DNA from: Sediminispirochaeta bajacaliforniensis DSM 16054
GTDB lineage: Bacteria > Spirochaetota > Spirochaetia > DSM-16054 > Sediminispirochaetaceae
Direction of reading: 5' to 3'
Assembly: GCF_000378205.1 (NCBI RefSeq)
Contig: NZ_KB899419.1
Location: 1-64,000, forward strand
DNA length: 64,000 nt
A program made the translations under genes and the position numbers. Below are positions 9,584 through 17,570 of this stretch, in pieces; position 1 is the stretch's first letter, and every line of letters begins with the position of its first letter. Below the pieces are notes generated by a model. That model saw only the letters and a list, made by a program, of their open reading frames with translations. It was not told the origin of the DNA and ran no database searches.

Positions 9584-10232
9584 TTTGGCGGAGATAGAAG
9601 GGGCCTGTCCCTTCCTTGTCGGCTCCCCTCTGATTATAGTGGTTTTCACCACAGCGCGCCAGGGCAAGGCCGACGCCTTCTCTCCGATAAGGATCGAGCA
9701 TCCAAAGAGGAGAGGAGCTAATCTGTTCAAGGAACAGATCCGCCCCGGGGCCGGTGAGCAGAAGCTCGCTTTCTCTTTTCTCCATCCTTTCCCGAATGAT
9801 AGCCTGTATCTCTTCAGCATCAAGGTCCAGGTAGTCGGTAACCCGTTCTCCAGAGAGGTAGAGCGCACAATAAAAACGCCCCTTTCTGGCATCGATAAGC
9901 GGTAAGACTGCCGTGGCAATATCTTTTTTGCCCCAGGCCATGGCATCGAGGGTGGAAACCGAAACGAGGGGAACATGTGCTCCCACAGCTATCCCTTTTG
10001 CGGTCGCCATGCCGATACGTAGACCAGTAAAGGACCCGGGACCCCTGGAGGTGACAATGAGGTCGAGCTTGTCGGCGGAGAGTTCTTCCTTCTTAAGCAT
10101 CTCGTCGATTTCCGGCATGAGCCGTTCCGCGTGGTGAAGGGCACCGTCTATGACAAGGTTTCGTATGGTCCGGGAGGTTTCCAGTCTGACAGACAGGACC
10201 TCTCCACTTGTATCGAAGGCAAGGATGTTCAC
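9555..10232 (-). CDS. tsaB: tRNA threonylcarbamoyladenosine biosynthesis protein TsaB
   Basis: 225 aa. N-terminal MNILAFDTSGEVLSV and the signature TSRGPGSFTGLRIGMATAKG define the TsaB (YeaZ) ASKHA-fold family. TsaB is the dimerising scaffold that partners TsaD and TsaE to make t6A37 on ANN-decoding tRNAs. The start is a GTG whose bases overlap the tsaE stop (GTGA), suggesting coupled translation. In treponemes, as I remember, tsaE-tsaB also sit downstream of fliD. Confidence 0.93.
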   Translation of the reverse strand: MNILAFDTSGEVLSVRLETSRTIRNLVIDGALHHAERLMPEIDEMLKKEELSADKLDLIVTSRGPGSFTGLRIGMATAKGIAVGAHVPLVSVSTLDAMAWGKKDIATAVLPLIDARKGRFYCALYLSGERVTDYLDLDAEEIQAIIRERMEKRESELLLTGPGADLFLEQISSSPLWMLDPYRREGVGLALARCGENHYNQRGADKEGTGPFYLRQSEAELSRKK

Positions 10233-10657
10233 GGCTCCTCCTCAGGTTCGTCTATGACGATAGTACGTGTCCCATCGTCATTGATGCTGATAGTGATATG
10301 GATGAGCCTCGGGGGAAGGGCTTCTTCCACTTTTTCGCTCCATTCAATAAAGGTGACACCCTTGCCGTAGATATACTCTTCGAGCCCCAACAGTTCGAAC
10401 TCTTCTGTCGAATCAATACGATAGACGTCGATGTGATAAAGGGGCAGGGTTCCTTCGTACGCAGAGGCAATGGTGAATGTCGGGCTCGTCACCGCTTCTT
10501 GTATCCCCAGAAAGGAGGCAACGCCCTGTATGAAGGTTGTTTTTCCTGCGCCGAGAGGGCCGTGCATACAAACGACAGCCCCGGGGCTAAGGCCTGCCGC
10601 AAAGTCCGCCCCCAAGGCTTGCGTCTGTTCGCCACTTGATGTTTTATGCTCTTTCAT
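10229..10657 (-). CDS. tsaE: tRNA threonylcarbamoyladenosine biosynthesis ATPase TsaE
   Basis: 142 aa, normal for the family. The Walker A loop is GPLGAGKTTFIQG, followed by TSPTFTIASAYEG and HIDVYRI (TsaE switch region), and FIEWSEKVEEALP near the C-terminus. TsaE is the ATPase that recycles the TsaB-TsaD complex. It overlaps tsaB by 4 nt. Confidence 0.94.
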   Translation of the reverse strand: MKEHKTSSGEQTQALGADFAAGLSPGAVVCMHGPLGAGKTTFIQGVASFLGIQEAVTSPTFTIASAYEGTLPLYHIDVYRIDSTEEFELLGLEEYIYGKGVTFIEWSEKVEEALPPRLIHITISINDDGTRTIVIDEPEEEP

Positions 10658-10669
10658 CTGTTTTTCCGT

Positions 10670-10933
10670 TCAGGAGAGTCTTCCCTCACGTTCCTGTTCG
10701 GCAATATACGCCTTCATGCTTTTGATTGCCGGCAGAAGAGGGTAATCAATGTGATCGAGGAAGGAAACAGCTATATGAGTTCCGCCTGTGGGAAGGTGTT
10801 CTATACTAAAGCTGACACGTTTATCCTGCACCTCTGTCCCTATATGCTTAATTGAAGCTACTGCGGTAAATTCCCGTCGATAAAGGATGGCTAAATCCTT
10901 TTTGCGGATCTCTTTTAGTCCTAACACCTGCAT
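10670..10933 (-). CDS. Small conserved-looking protein of unknown function
   Basis: 87 aa, no signal peptide or membrane segment, mixed alpha/beta composition with alternating strands (KRVSFSIEHLPTGGTHIAVSF) and a C-terminal charged helix (PAIKSMKAYIAEQEREGRLS). I do not recognise a family. It lies 12 nt upstream of tsaE in the same direction and 45 nt after the PilZ gene, so it is probably co-transcribed with both. It resembles a small cytosolic adaptor in size only; no function is inferred. Confidence 0.6.
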   Translation of the reverse strand: MQVLGLKEIRKKDLAILYRREFTAVASIKHIGTEVQDKRVSFSIEHLPTGGTHIAVSFLDHIDYPLLPAIKSMKAYIAEQEREGRLS

Positions 10934-10978
10934 AGTGCTATACTGTAGGAGAAATCACCGGTCTTGGTCAATTATCGG

Positions 10979-12097
10979 TTAACGTTTTTTCGCGATGGAA
11001 TCTTCAAGTCCGTAGACGTAGGAGTTGATTCGATTGAGATGCTTTCTGCTCATCCGGGTGAATTGGATGTGCATAATGCCTCCGATGGGTCGAAGTCTTG
11101 AAAGGCTCCGCACCTTCCCATACACCACGACTTGGTTTGATCCCCGGCCTGTCTCAAATTCGAGTTTAATCAATTCTCCCGTTCCAAGGGGATAATTGCT
11201 CTTCATTGCGCAGCCTCCGGCGGAGATGTCGTTGATCGTGCCGAGGGTACCCCGCTTATGTTCGACAACCGCCTTCTTTTCCATAGTTTTTCCGCTTCCT
11301 GCTGCCAGGACCCTGATGGGATAAAAGTAGGCCGGTCGACTCATTTCTCGCCTGCGGTAGCGCCGTTGCTGCTCTTTCTTGATTTTTCCTGCATGCTGAA
11401 TGAAGAGGCTTGAAACTCCTCTCAACTGGTTATAGCCGAGGACCTTGCTCTCGAAGCTGTAGCCTTGTCCGTTCGAGCGCCAGAAAAAAACCTTTACCTT
11501 GGTCCATTTTTTCCAGCGTATCTGGTTACCACGATTATCAACAGGAACCGTCAGGCTGAGATTTTTTTGGAGATTGCCGTTTATCTTGGATTGAAATCGA
11601 TTTCCGACCTCGTCTTGAATTGTGAGAGCCTGGCCCAGTGGAATCTGCTTTGATGAGCCGTAATTGCCCGTCCCTCCGCCTCCGGAGCGTTCGAGTTTCT
11701 GCTTGATCCTGTAGAGCTCCAGCTTTCTTGCTTCCTTATCCACACCTGGATGCGGATCCGTTTCAATACTGGAAAATGTCCTTTTTAATGCAGAATCAAG
11801 GCTCTGACCGCTTTGTAATAAGCGTAAGGGAGGGATGTTTGCCCCCTGTGCTATCTGCATGAGAAGCGTGCTTTCTCTTTTACTGAGACCTCGAGCCTGT
11901 GCATGCCGCTTGAATGTACGTTTGCTTCCCCTGCTTGCGGTCCGTGATCTGGTTCCGCCGCCGCCTTTGCCGCCGACAAGAAGCAGAATTCCAAAAAAAA
12001 CTACAACAACGATGACCCCGATAATGGTCGTTCTGGGGTCGCTTTTTTTGATTGTGGGAACAAATTGCAAAAGTGGAAGTGCTGTTTCCCACATCAT
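10979..12097 (-). CDS. Membrane-anchored PilZ-domain protein, cyclic-di-GMP effector candidate
   Basis: 372 aa. One transmembrane helix near the N-terminus (IIGVIVVVVFFGILLLVGG, about residues 25-43), then a basic linker and a helical region. The C-terminal PilZ domain has the RxxxR motif (REMSR) followed by NDISAGGCAM, the D/NxSxxG motif. Both cyclic-di-GMP-binding motifs look intact. Its start overlaps the stop of the preceding gene (ATGA). Its place right after fliD and one unknown gene suggests a motility-linked effector; that is inference. Confidence 0.8.
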   Translation of the reverse strand: MMWETALPLLQFVPTIKKSDPRTTIIGVIVVVVFFGILLLVGGKGGGGTRSRTASRGSKRTFKRHAQARGLSKRESTLLMQIAQGANIPPLRLLQSGQSLDSALKRTFSSIETDPHPGVDKEARKLELYRIKQKLERSGGGGTGNYGSSKQIPLGQALTIQDEVGNRFQSKINGNLQKNLSLTVPVDNRGNQIRWKKWTKVKVFFWRSNGQGYSFESKVLGYNQLRGVSSLFIQHAGKIKKEQQRRYRRREMSRPAYFYPIRVLAAGSGKTMEKKAVVEHKRGTLGTINDISAGGCAMKSNYPLGTGELIKLEFETGRGSNQVVVYGKVRSLSRLRPIGGIMHIQFTRMSRKHLNRINSYVYGLEDSIAKKR

Positions 12098-13020
12098 CCC
12101 GCTTCGCTCTCCTTAAGAGCGGATTCTATCTCCGTACAGAGGGTGGAGATACGAGGAGCTATTTCATATTCGACCAGATCACCGATGAGCACGGCATCCG
12201 AAGAATCGAAGGCATCGGTAAGTTCTGCAAGAATGGGATTAAGTTCCTGATAAAGCGTACCGATTTGTGGAGAATCACCTTCTCCAAGCAGGTCGATATC
12301 GCAGCAAGCCTTTAGATAGGGGAAGAGGCGCGTCAACTTTCCGTACAATTCTGTAAAGGTGACAATCTGCTGCATGGCCTCGGAGTCCTTTCCCGTCTGA
12401 AGTAATATAGGAAGATCTTCCAGGACGGGAACGATTTCCCGAAGTGCAGCAACCGCATTGTCAAGTTCCTTTCTGGGATTCTGAACTTCGTCGAGACGGT
12501 CTCTGATGAGTATTTCCAGATTTCTGAAAAAATCGATCAAAGCAAGAGCCTGAGGTCCGGGTTTACCCAGAGCAAGACCCGATGCGGCGAGGAGTTGATC
12601 AAATCGAGCGGCAAGTGGTTCACCCGATTCTCCCGGATTGATAAGAGGATCGACAGAACCCCTAACGGGACCGTATTCGGCAAGCAATTGCCGGACCACC
12701 TCAAGGTTTGCCGAAGCAAGAGCCTGCTTAAACATGATAATGTAATCCAGGAGAATCGTTAGGTGTTCATTCCTCTGTTCCAGAAAGGATGAAGCCACGA
12801 GATTGATGGTCTTTGATGAGTGGATGGAGATATCCTTCCAGCTCTCTTTATCCAATAGGTCCGCACGTTTCCCGTCGATCTCAATTCCCGTTATTGAATA
12901 CTCATTATTCTTTAGCCACCCTGATATGCCGGCGACAACTTCCCCTATCGTCTGTTCGTCTTCAATCGTCACATCGAAAGGAACACTGTTAACCAGAATT
13001 TGCACCCCATTCTCCTTCAT
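12094..13020 (-). CDS. Unknown protein directly downstream of fliD, beta-grasp-like N-terminus
   Basis: 308 aa, soluble, acidic. Residues 1-80 alternate strands and a helix in a ubiquitin/beta-grasp-like order (VQILVNSVPFDVTIEDEQT, then a helix, then TGIEIDGKRADL, then SSKTINLVAS). Residues 80-308 are almost entirely helical. It starts 10 nt after the fliD stop and overlaps the PilZ gene. In other bacteria this slot holds fliS or fliT chaperones, but I see no FliS or FliT signature. A chaperone or assembly role is a guess from position only. Confidence 0.6.
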   Translation of the reverse strand: MKENGVQILVNSVPFDVTIEDEQTIGEVVAGISGWLKNNEYSITGIEIDGKRADLLDKESWKDISIHSSKTINLVASSFLEQRNEHLTILLDYIIMFKQALASANLEVVRQLLAEYGPVRGSVDPLINPGESGEPLAARFDQLLAASGLALGKPGPQALALIDFFRNLEILIRDRLDEVQNPRKELDNAVAALREIVPVLEDLPILLQTGKDSEAMQQIVTFTELYGKLTRLFPYLKACCDIDLLGEGDSPQIGTLYQELNPILAELTDAFDSSDAVLIGDLVEYEIAPRISTLCTEIESALKESEAG

Positions 13021-13030
13021 GTATAGTGCC

Positions 13031-14968
13031 TTACTGCCCGGAGTTGTTTAGATTATTCAGGGCGCGGCTGTTTTCCTGCATGGTACTCAGGGCACTCTCC
13101 ATCTGTCCGTATTTCACCTTGAGCTGCTGCTCTTTGCGTTCTAAATCGTCTTCCATTTCCTTAATATCATTATCGGTATCATCTATTCGTTCATTTAGCC
13201 CCGATACTCTGGTCGCAATTAAGCCTCCTGTCTGGGTATAGTAGGAGGTATATTGATCCATAGCATAACCGACACCGGAGTCCACGACAAGATCCCCGTC
13301 ACTGTCCCTTCCGAAAAGTTCCTTGATCGCGGGTAAGAGGTCGGATTTCAATACCTCATCAAGCTTCGCTTCGTTGATCTCAAGGTAACCGCGCAGCCTT
13401 TTTTGATCCACCCCGCCGCCGAAACCTGAACTGTTGGTCGATATCCCAATCTGATTGAGCATGGAAAGTCGATTGTCCGCACTGGTTTTGTAGGGGGTGA
13501 TGATCAACTGCTGCAGTCTGTTTTTCAACTGCATAAAGGTGGTGTCTCCCTGAAAGATTCCAAGCTGGTCCTGTGCCGCTTTCCGTTCGTCATCGGTGAA
13601 ATATTCGATTTCATCTATGATCGATTCATTTGTATCGGTCATGATATTGATGCGGGTTAGAAGCTGGTTGTAGCTGCCGACAAAGGCTATGATGTCGTTT
13701 TTAATCGTTTCACGGTCGGGTTCTATATGAATATCCACAGGCCCGTCGGAAGGGGCCTTTACATGAAGCGTGATACCGGGTATCACATCATCAATCTCGT
13801 TATCCGGCCGCCTGACCTCGATCCCTTCGATTTTGATGATCGAATCCGAAGCGGCAGATATTGCATGCGCCGGGGATGCATCCCCTCTAACCTCGGGATC
13901 GGTGATGGCCATCTTTTTTACAGTAATCCTCCGATTGGTGTTTCCCCCGTTGTTGATTTCCAGTTTTTTCGGAAAATCGGAAAGTTCGTTTCTCCCCAGG
14001 ACGATTGTTGCTTCGGTATCCTCACCGGAGATCGGTGATAAAGCGTTTCCGTCAATCGAAAAAATGTCCTTTGATTCGCTGTAGGGTGGGGGAGGCGGAG
14101 GCTGCCACGGGGGTACTTCAACCTGGCTTTCGCTGTTCTGGATGGTAATTCCTTCGTAGGTAACCCCCTCGGGAGGAGAGAGTGATGGTCCGCTGGGTGG
14201 CGATGGGGGTGAGTACGCCTCTTTCGGCAGATTTTCGACCGTATAGGTGACCGATAGCTGCTGCTTACCCGTTAGCGCATGGTTGATATCTACTGTCTGA
14301 CGCTCCCCCGGCTCTGCTGTTTTATTGGGTGTCAGCGAGAAGCTATCTTCTACTGCTTCTTCCAGCATTCCCATATCAAGGGCAAGGGCTTTTGTCGCAT
14401 CATCAAAGAACAGCTTGTTTTCTTCGCCGGTTTTCAAGCTGCTGATCACCATTACCTTTGTATCGAAGGTGTCCCGTACCACCGAAGCCGCAAGAAGACC
14501 TGTTCCACGGCGGTTTATCGCCTGGGCAAAAGAATCAAGGTCGCCACCTCGGAATTTTACTGATACCTCTTCGTCTCCTACCCGAAATCTATATGTACCC
14601 TCCGGAACATGATAGTCATTCGGTAGTGAAGCGCTAGCGAAACGATCGGCGGAAGCCACTTGTATGACCTCCACGGCGCTTGTCGCTTCTTCGGCCTGAC
14701 GACCCGCCGTTGCCGTGAGTGCATTTTCCTGAGAAGAATCGGCAACCAGATTTTGAAAGGGGTTTTGGAATCCGTAGAGTTTTTTCGCACTATCCCGAAA
14801 TCGATCAATGGTTCTATTGATCACCTGCCAGGCGTCTTTTTGCTGCTTATACTCTTCTTTTCGATCTTCAAGGCGATTGAGGGGGATACGCTCGGCATCC
14901 ATGATCGCCTTGATCATTTCATCTGTCTTGTATTTACTATTTACGCCCGGTATCGATAAATCAGACAT
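13031..14968 (-). CDS. fliD: Flagellar filament cap protein (hook-associated protein 2)
   Basis: 645 aa. The N-terminus (MSDLSIPGVNSKYKTDEMIK) and the long N- and C-terminal coiled-coil regions match FliD; the C-terminal helix GLNERIDDTDNDIKEMEDDL is typical of FliD_C. FliD caps the growing filament and folds incoming FlaB. Odd feature: residues about 252-297 form a proline-rich insert (SPPSPPSGPSLSPP, later QPPPPPPY), which is not part of ordinary FliD. Probably co-transcribed with flaG upstream and the unknown gene downstream. Confidence 0.93.
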   Translation of the reverse strand: MSDLSIPGVNSKYKTDEMIKAIMDAERIPLNRLEDRKEEYKQQKDAWQVINRTIDRFRDSAKKLYGFQNPFQNLVADSSQENALTATAGRQAEEATSAVEVIQVASADRFASASLPNDYHVPEGTYRFRVGDEEVSVKFRGGDLDSFAQAINRRGTGLLAASVVRDTFDTKVMVISSLKTGEENKLFFDDATKALALDMGMLEEAVEDSFSLTPNKTAEPGERQTVDINHALTGKQQLSVTYTVENLPKEAYSPPSPPSGPSLSPPEGVTYEGITIQNSESQVEVPPWQPPPPPPYSESKDIFSIDGNALSPISGEDTEATIVLGRNELSDFPKKLEINNGGNTNRRITVKKMAITDPEVRGDASPAHAISAASDSIIKIEGIEVRRPDNEIDDVIPGITLHVKAPSDGPVDIHIEPDRETIKNDIIAFVGSYNQLLTRINIMTDTNESIIDEIEYFTDDERKAAQDQLGIFQGDTTFMQLKNRLQQLIITPYKTSADNRLSMLNQIGISTNSSGFGGGVDQKRLRGYLEINEAKLDEVLKSDLLPAIKELFGRDSDGDLVVDSGVGYAMDQYTSYYTQTGGLIATRVSGLNERIDDTDNDIKEMEDDLERKEQQLKVKYGQMESALSTMQENSRALNNLNNSGQ

Positions 14969-15002
14969 GCCTTGTAAAAGCCCCCGAAATAACGGGGACC
15001 TT

Positions 15003-15380
15003 TCAGATCTCCTCGTCGATCAGAAGGCCTATGGCCTCCTTCATCCTGCGATGAAGCCGCTGAAGTTCCTCCGGGGGTATCTCCTTGATCACCTTATCGG
15101 TTTGCCGGTCCACCACCTTTACTACTATGGTACCGAGATCACGGTTGAGAATAAATTTAAGTTTACGATCGAATAAACTCGTCATCCGGAGAATATCTTT
15201 CAAATAACCTTCCGCATCTTTTTCAGAAATTGGCGCGGCAGCAGCTTCCTTTTTGCTTTGCTCTTCTGCAATACGCTGAGCTTTCGCCTTAGCCTTGATG
15301 GCCTGGGCTACTTCACTGTTTCTACGGACCGTTTCCATTCGAGCAGCGTTATTCGATAGATTCTGTATGTCGAGTTCCAT
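15003..15380 (-). CDS. flaG: FlaG-family flagellar protein
   Basis: About 125 aa. The C-terminal half (LKFILNRDLGTIVVKVVDRQ then TDKVIKEIPPEELQRLHRRM) is the FlaG domain; the N-terminal half is a charged Ala/Lys/Glu-rich helix. FlaG proteins affect filament length and usually sit beside fliD, as here. The start is placed at the ATG at 15380, with AGAGGTGG 5 nt upstream, rather than at the GTG at 15389. This RBS directly abuts the U-tract of the flaB terminator, leaving almost no room for a separate promoter. Confidence 0.85.
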   Translation of the reverse strand: MELDIQNLSNNAARMETVRRNSEVAQAIKAKAKAQRIAEEQSKKEAAAAPISEKDAEGYLKDILRMTSLFDRKLKFILNRDLGTIVVKVVDRQTDKVIKEIPPEELQRLHRRMKEAIGLLIDEEI

Positions 15381-15397
15381 AAGAACCACCTCTTTAG

Positions 15398-15433
15398 AAA
15401 AAAAGACAGGGAAGGGGCGCGGCCTCCCCTGTC
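15398..15433 (-). terminator. Intrinsic terminator between flaB and flaG
   Basis: On the minus strand GACAGGGGAGG pairs with CCTTCCCTGTC (11-bp stem with one G-U pair, GC-rich loop) and is followed by seven T residues (15398-15404). This is a textbook rho-independent terminator for flaB, ending about 18 nt before the flaG start codon. Confidence 0.88.
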
Positions 15434-15435
15434 CG

Positions 15436-15470
15436 AAAAATGGATGAGAAAACGTCCAGGAATCTCATCC
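15436..15470 (-). terminator. Second terminator-like hairpin after flaB
   Basis: On the minus strand GGATGAGA (15463-15470) pairs perfectly with TCTCATCC (15442-15449) and is followed by ATTTTTC. It lies upstream of the stronger terminator at 15398-15433, so flaB is followed by two tandem hairpins. Confidence 0.65.
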
Positions 15471-15487
15471 GGAAAAGAACGGTATAC

Positions 15488-16333
15488 TTAAAAAAGCTGA
15501 AGTACCGACTGGGTCTTTGTATTTGCCTGAGCAAGCATCGCGGTGCCGGCCTGCGTAAGGATCTGGTTTTTCATGTAGTCAACCATTTCCGAAGCCATGT
15601 CGACATCTCTGATTCGACTTTCGGCAGCCTGAAGATTTTCGGCCGCGATAGATACACCCTGGCTGGCTGTCTCAAAGCGGTTCTGATATGCGCCAAGATC
15701 GGCTCGCTGACGCGAGACCTGACGGAGGGCGGTATCAAGTTGGCCGATAGCCATATTTGCAGAGTCTACCGAGGTGATCGAAATCATCTCTTCGGTTCCC
15801 TGCGACCCCTGAAGTCCGAGCGCCTGTGCAGTCATGGTTCCGATAAAAATTCTTTCACTCTGGTCCATATTGGCCCCGACCTGGAACTGCATGACCTGTT
15901 CTCCATTCTGTGCAAAACGACCGGTAAGCATGTTCATACCATTGAACTGTGCATGGCTGGCGATTCTGTTGACTTCGTCGACCAACTGACTGACTTCGAC
16001 CTGAATCTGCATTCTGTCTTCGTCTGTATAGATGCCGTTTGCCGACTGTACCGAGAGTTCTCTCAGCCTATGAAGTATATCCTGAGTTTCCTGCAGGTAT
16101 CCTTCCGTTGCCTGGATGAAGGAGACACCATTTTCGATGTTCCGTGTAGCCTGATTAAGCCCCTTGATCTGGCCCCGCATTTTTTCGGATACCGCAAGAC
16201 CTGAAGCATCGTCGCCGGCCCTGTTGATACGCATGCCGGAGCTGAGCTTTTCGATGTTGCTTTGCACCTCATTGTTACGTACGCTAAGACTTCTGTTTGC
16301 GTACATGGCGCTCATGTTGTGGTTAATAATCAT
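15488..16333 (-). CDS. flaB: Flagellin FlaB, periplasmic flagellar core filament protein
   Basis: 281 aa. N-terminus [20 protein letters not shown] with [20 protein letters not shown], and C-terminus [20 protein letters not shown] ending in QSVLQLF, are the conserved D0/D1 helices of spirochaete FlaB. The variable centre is short, as expected for a filament enclosed in the periplasm. The frame extends upstream, but the ATG at 16333 is preceded by AAGGAGGG at good spacing, which sets the start. A CsrA-type hairpin lies about 28 nt before the start. Second of two tandem flaB genes. Confidence 0.97.
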   Translation of the reverse strand: MIINHNMSAMYANRSLSVRNNEVQSNIEKLSSGMRINRAGDDASGLAVSEKMRGQIKGLNQATRNIENGVSFIQATEGYLQETQDILHRLRELSVQSANGIYTDEDRMQIQVEVSQLVDEVNRIASHAQFNGMNMLTGRFAQNGEQVMQFQVGANMDQSERIFIGTMTAQALGLQGSQGTEEMISITSVDSANMAIGQLDTALRQVSRQRADLGAYQNRFETASQGVSIAAENLQAAESRIRDVDMASEMVDYMKNQILTQAGTAMLAQANTKTQSVLQLF

Positions 16334-16336
16334 AAA

Positions 16337-16373
16337 CCCTCCTTGATATCTAACGAAGGCATCCTTTGCCTTC
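16337..16373 (-). promoter_or_regulatory. Candidate CsrA-binding leader of downstream flaB (hairpin plus SD)
   Basis: On the minus strand GAAGGC-AAAGGAT-GCCTTC (16355-16373) forms a 6-bp stem with a 7-nt loop containing AAGGAT. The known high-affinity CsrA core is ARGGAU in a hairpin loop. The ribosome site AAGGAGGG follows at 16337-16344, giving a second GGA site that CsrA could bridge to. The arrangement matches that of the other flaB gene. Confidence 0.7.
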
Positions 16374-16468
16374 AACGATTCGGTGTCGTTTGAGAAGGAA
16401 AACAGAAGAATAAGTTCGCGCCTCTTCTGCCCCGTTCGCTTCCTTCATGCAGAAAAACGAGGAGTAAT

Positions 16469-16493
16469 CCCGACCTCCTAAAAGGAGATCGGG
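16469..16493 (-). terminator. Hairpin downstream of first flaB gene
   Basis: On the minus strand CCCGATCTCCT pairs with AGGAGGTCGGG (11 bp with one U-G pair, loop TTT). There is no immediate T-run (TTTTT appears about 14 nt later), so it may be a weak terminator, a processing site or an mRNA-stabilising 3-prime stem between the two flaB genes rather than a full stop. Confidence 0.5.
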
Positions 16494-16571
16494 TAACTCT
16501 ACGCTCCGACACCCGGAGGGATTGTTTTCAAAGATCCTACGGGATAGGATTACTGCTTATAGTGTAGTCCT

Positions 16572-17432
16572 CTATCCGAAAAGTTGCAAGACTGACTGTG
16601 TTTTCATGTTTGCCTGGGACAGCATAGCCGTTCCTGCCTGAACAAGGATCTGGTTCTTGGTGTATTTCACCATCTCATCGGCCATGTCGGTGTCTCTAAT
16701 CCTGCTTTCCGCCGCCTGGAGGTTTTCGGACGCGACATCGATGCCTTTCACCGCATGTTCGAGCCTGTTCTGATAAGCCCCGAGATCGGCCCGCTGCTTG
16801 TTTACGCTCTTGAGAGCGGAATCCAGGGTACCGATGGCCCGGTTTGCATCTTCGGGGGTCTCGATGGTTAAAATTTCGTTAGTCCCGATATTTCTCACAC
16901 CGAGTGCGGCACTGGTCATGGTACCGATAAAGACCCGTTCCCTCTGATCCATATTGGCCCCGATGTGGAACCACATACTGGCTGTAACGGTGTTTTCTCC
17001 CGATTCCCGGGCAAAACGGCCGGTAAGCATGTTCATCCCGTTAAACTGTGCATGGCTGGCAATTCGGTCGACCTCATCAACCAACTGACTAATTTCAACC
17101 TGGATCTGCATTCTGTCCTCGTCGGAGTAGATACCGTTGGCGGACTGTACCGAAAGCTCCCTCATGCGGTGCAGAATATCCTGAGTCTCCTGAAGATATC
17201 CTTCGGTCGACTGGATAAAGCTGATGCCGTTGGAGGCGTTTCTGCTTGCCTGATTCAAGCCTCTAATCTGAGACCTCATCTTTTCTGATACTGCCAGACC
17301 CGATGCATCATCGCCTGCACGGTTGATGCGAAGACCTGAAGAGAGCTTTTCCATGTTTTTGCTTACTGCGTTGTTACTAATCTTGAGGCGATTTTGTGAA
17401 AAGACAGCACTCATGTTGTGATTAATGATCAT
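16572..17432 (-). CDS. flaB: Flagellin FlaB, periplasmic flagellar core filament protein
   Basis: 286 aa. N-terminus [20 protein letters not shown] and C-terminal [20 protein letters not shown] ending in QSVLQLFG place it in the FlaB family. It is close to the downstream FlaB but differs most in the centre (about 125-195), with a 5-residue longer variable part, so the pair are paralogues rather than a very recent copy. Spirochaetes usually build the core filament from several FlaB types. AAGGAGGA precedes the ATG at 17432, and a sigma-28-like promoter and a CsrA-type hairpin lie upstream. Confidence 0.97.
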   Translation of the reverse strand: MIINHNMSAVFSQNRLKISNNAVSKNMEKLSSGLRINRAGDDASGLAVSEKMRSQIRGLNQASRNASNGISFIQSTEGYLQETQDILHRMRELSVQSANGIYSDEDRMQIQVEISQLVDEVDRIASHAQFNGMNMLTGRFARESGENTVTASMWFHIGANMDQRERVFIGTMTSAALGVRNIGTNEILTIETPEDANRAIGTLDSALKSVNKQRADLGAYQNRLEHAVKGIDVASENLQAAESRIRDTDMADEMVKYTKNQILVQAGTAMLSQANMKTQSVLQLFG

Positions 17433-17438
17433 ATGACA

Positions 17439-17473
17439 TCCTCCTTGAATGTTACGGAAGCATCCTTGCTTCC
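17439..17473 (-). promoter_or_regulatory. Candidate CsrA-binding leader of upstream flaB (hairpin plus SD)
   Basis: On the minus strand GGAAGC-AAGGAT-GCTTCC (17456-17473) gives a 6-bp stem with a hexaloop AAGGAT, an exact match to the ARGGAU loop of the known CsrA SELEX consensus. The SD AAGGAGGA (17439-17446) supplies a second GGA. The distance from loop to start codon is about 30 nt. The stem sequence differs from that of the other flaB leader while the loop core is identical. Confidence 0.75.
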
Positions 17474-17570
17474 TTTTCGGCGAATTTGAAAAAGATTTTC
17501 TTAAGCCCCTTTCAGTATCCGCCGATGCTTTACATGAAGAGGGAAGGTGGGTACTGGCCAGTTTACCGCG

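Noticed and set aside
9584-9976. Upstream extension of the HD-GYP frame through tsaB
   Set aside because: Arg/Ser/Pro-rich out-of-frame sequence within the well-conserved tsaB gene; not a plausible N-terminal domain.
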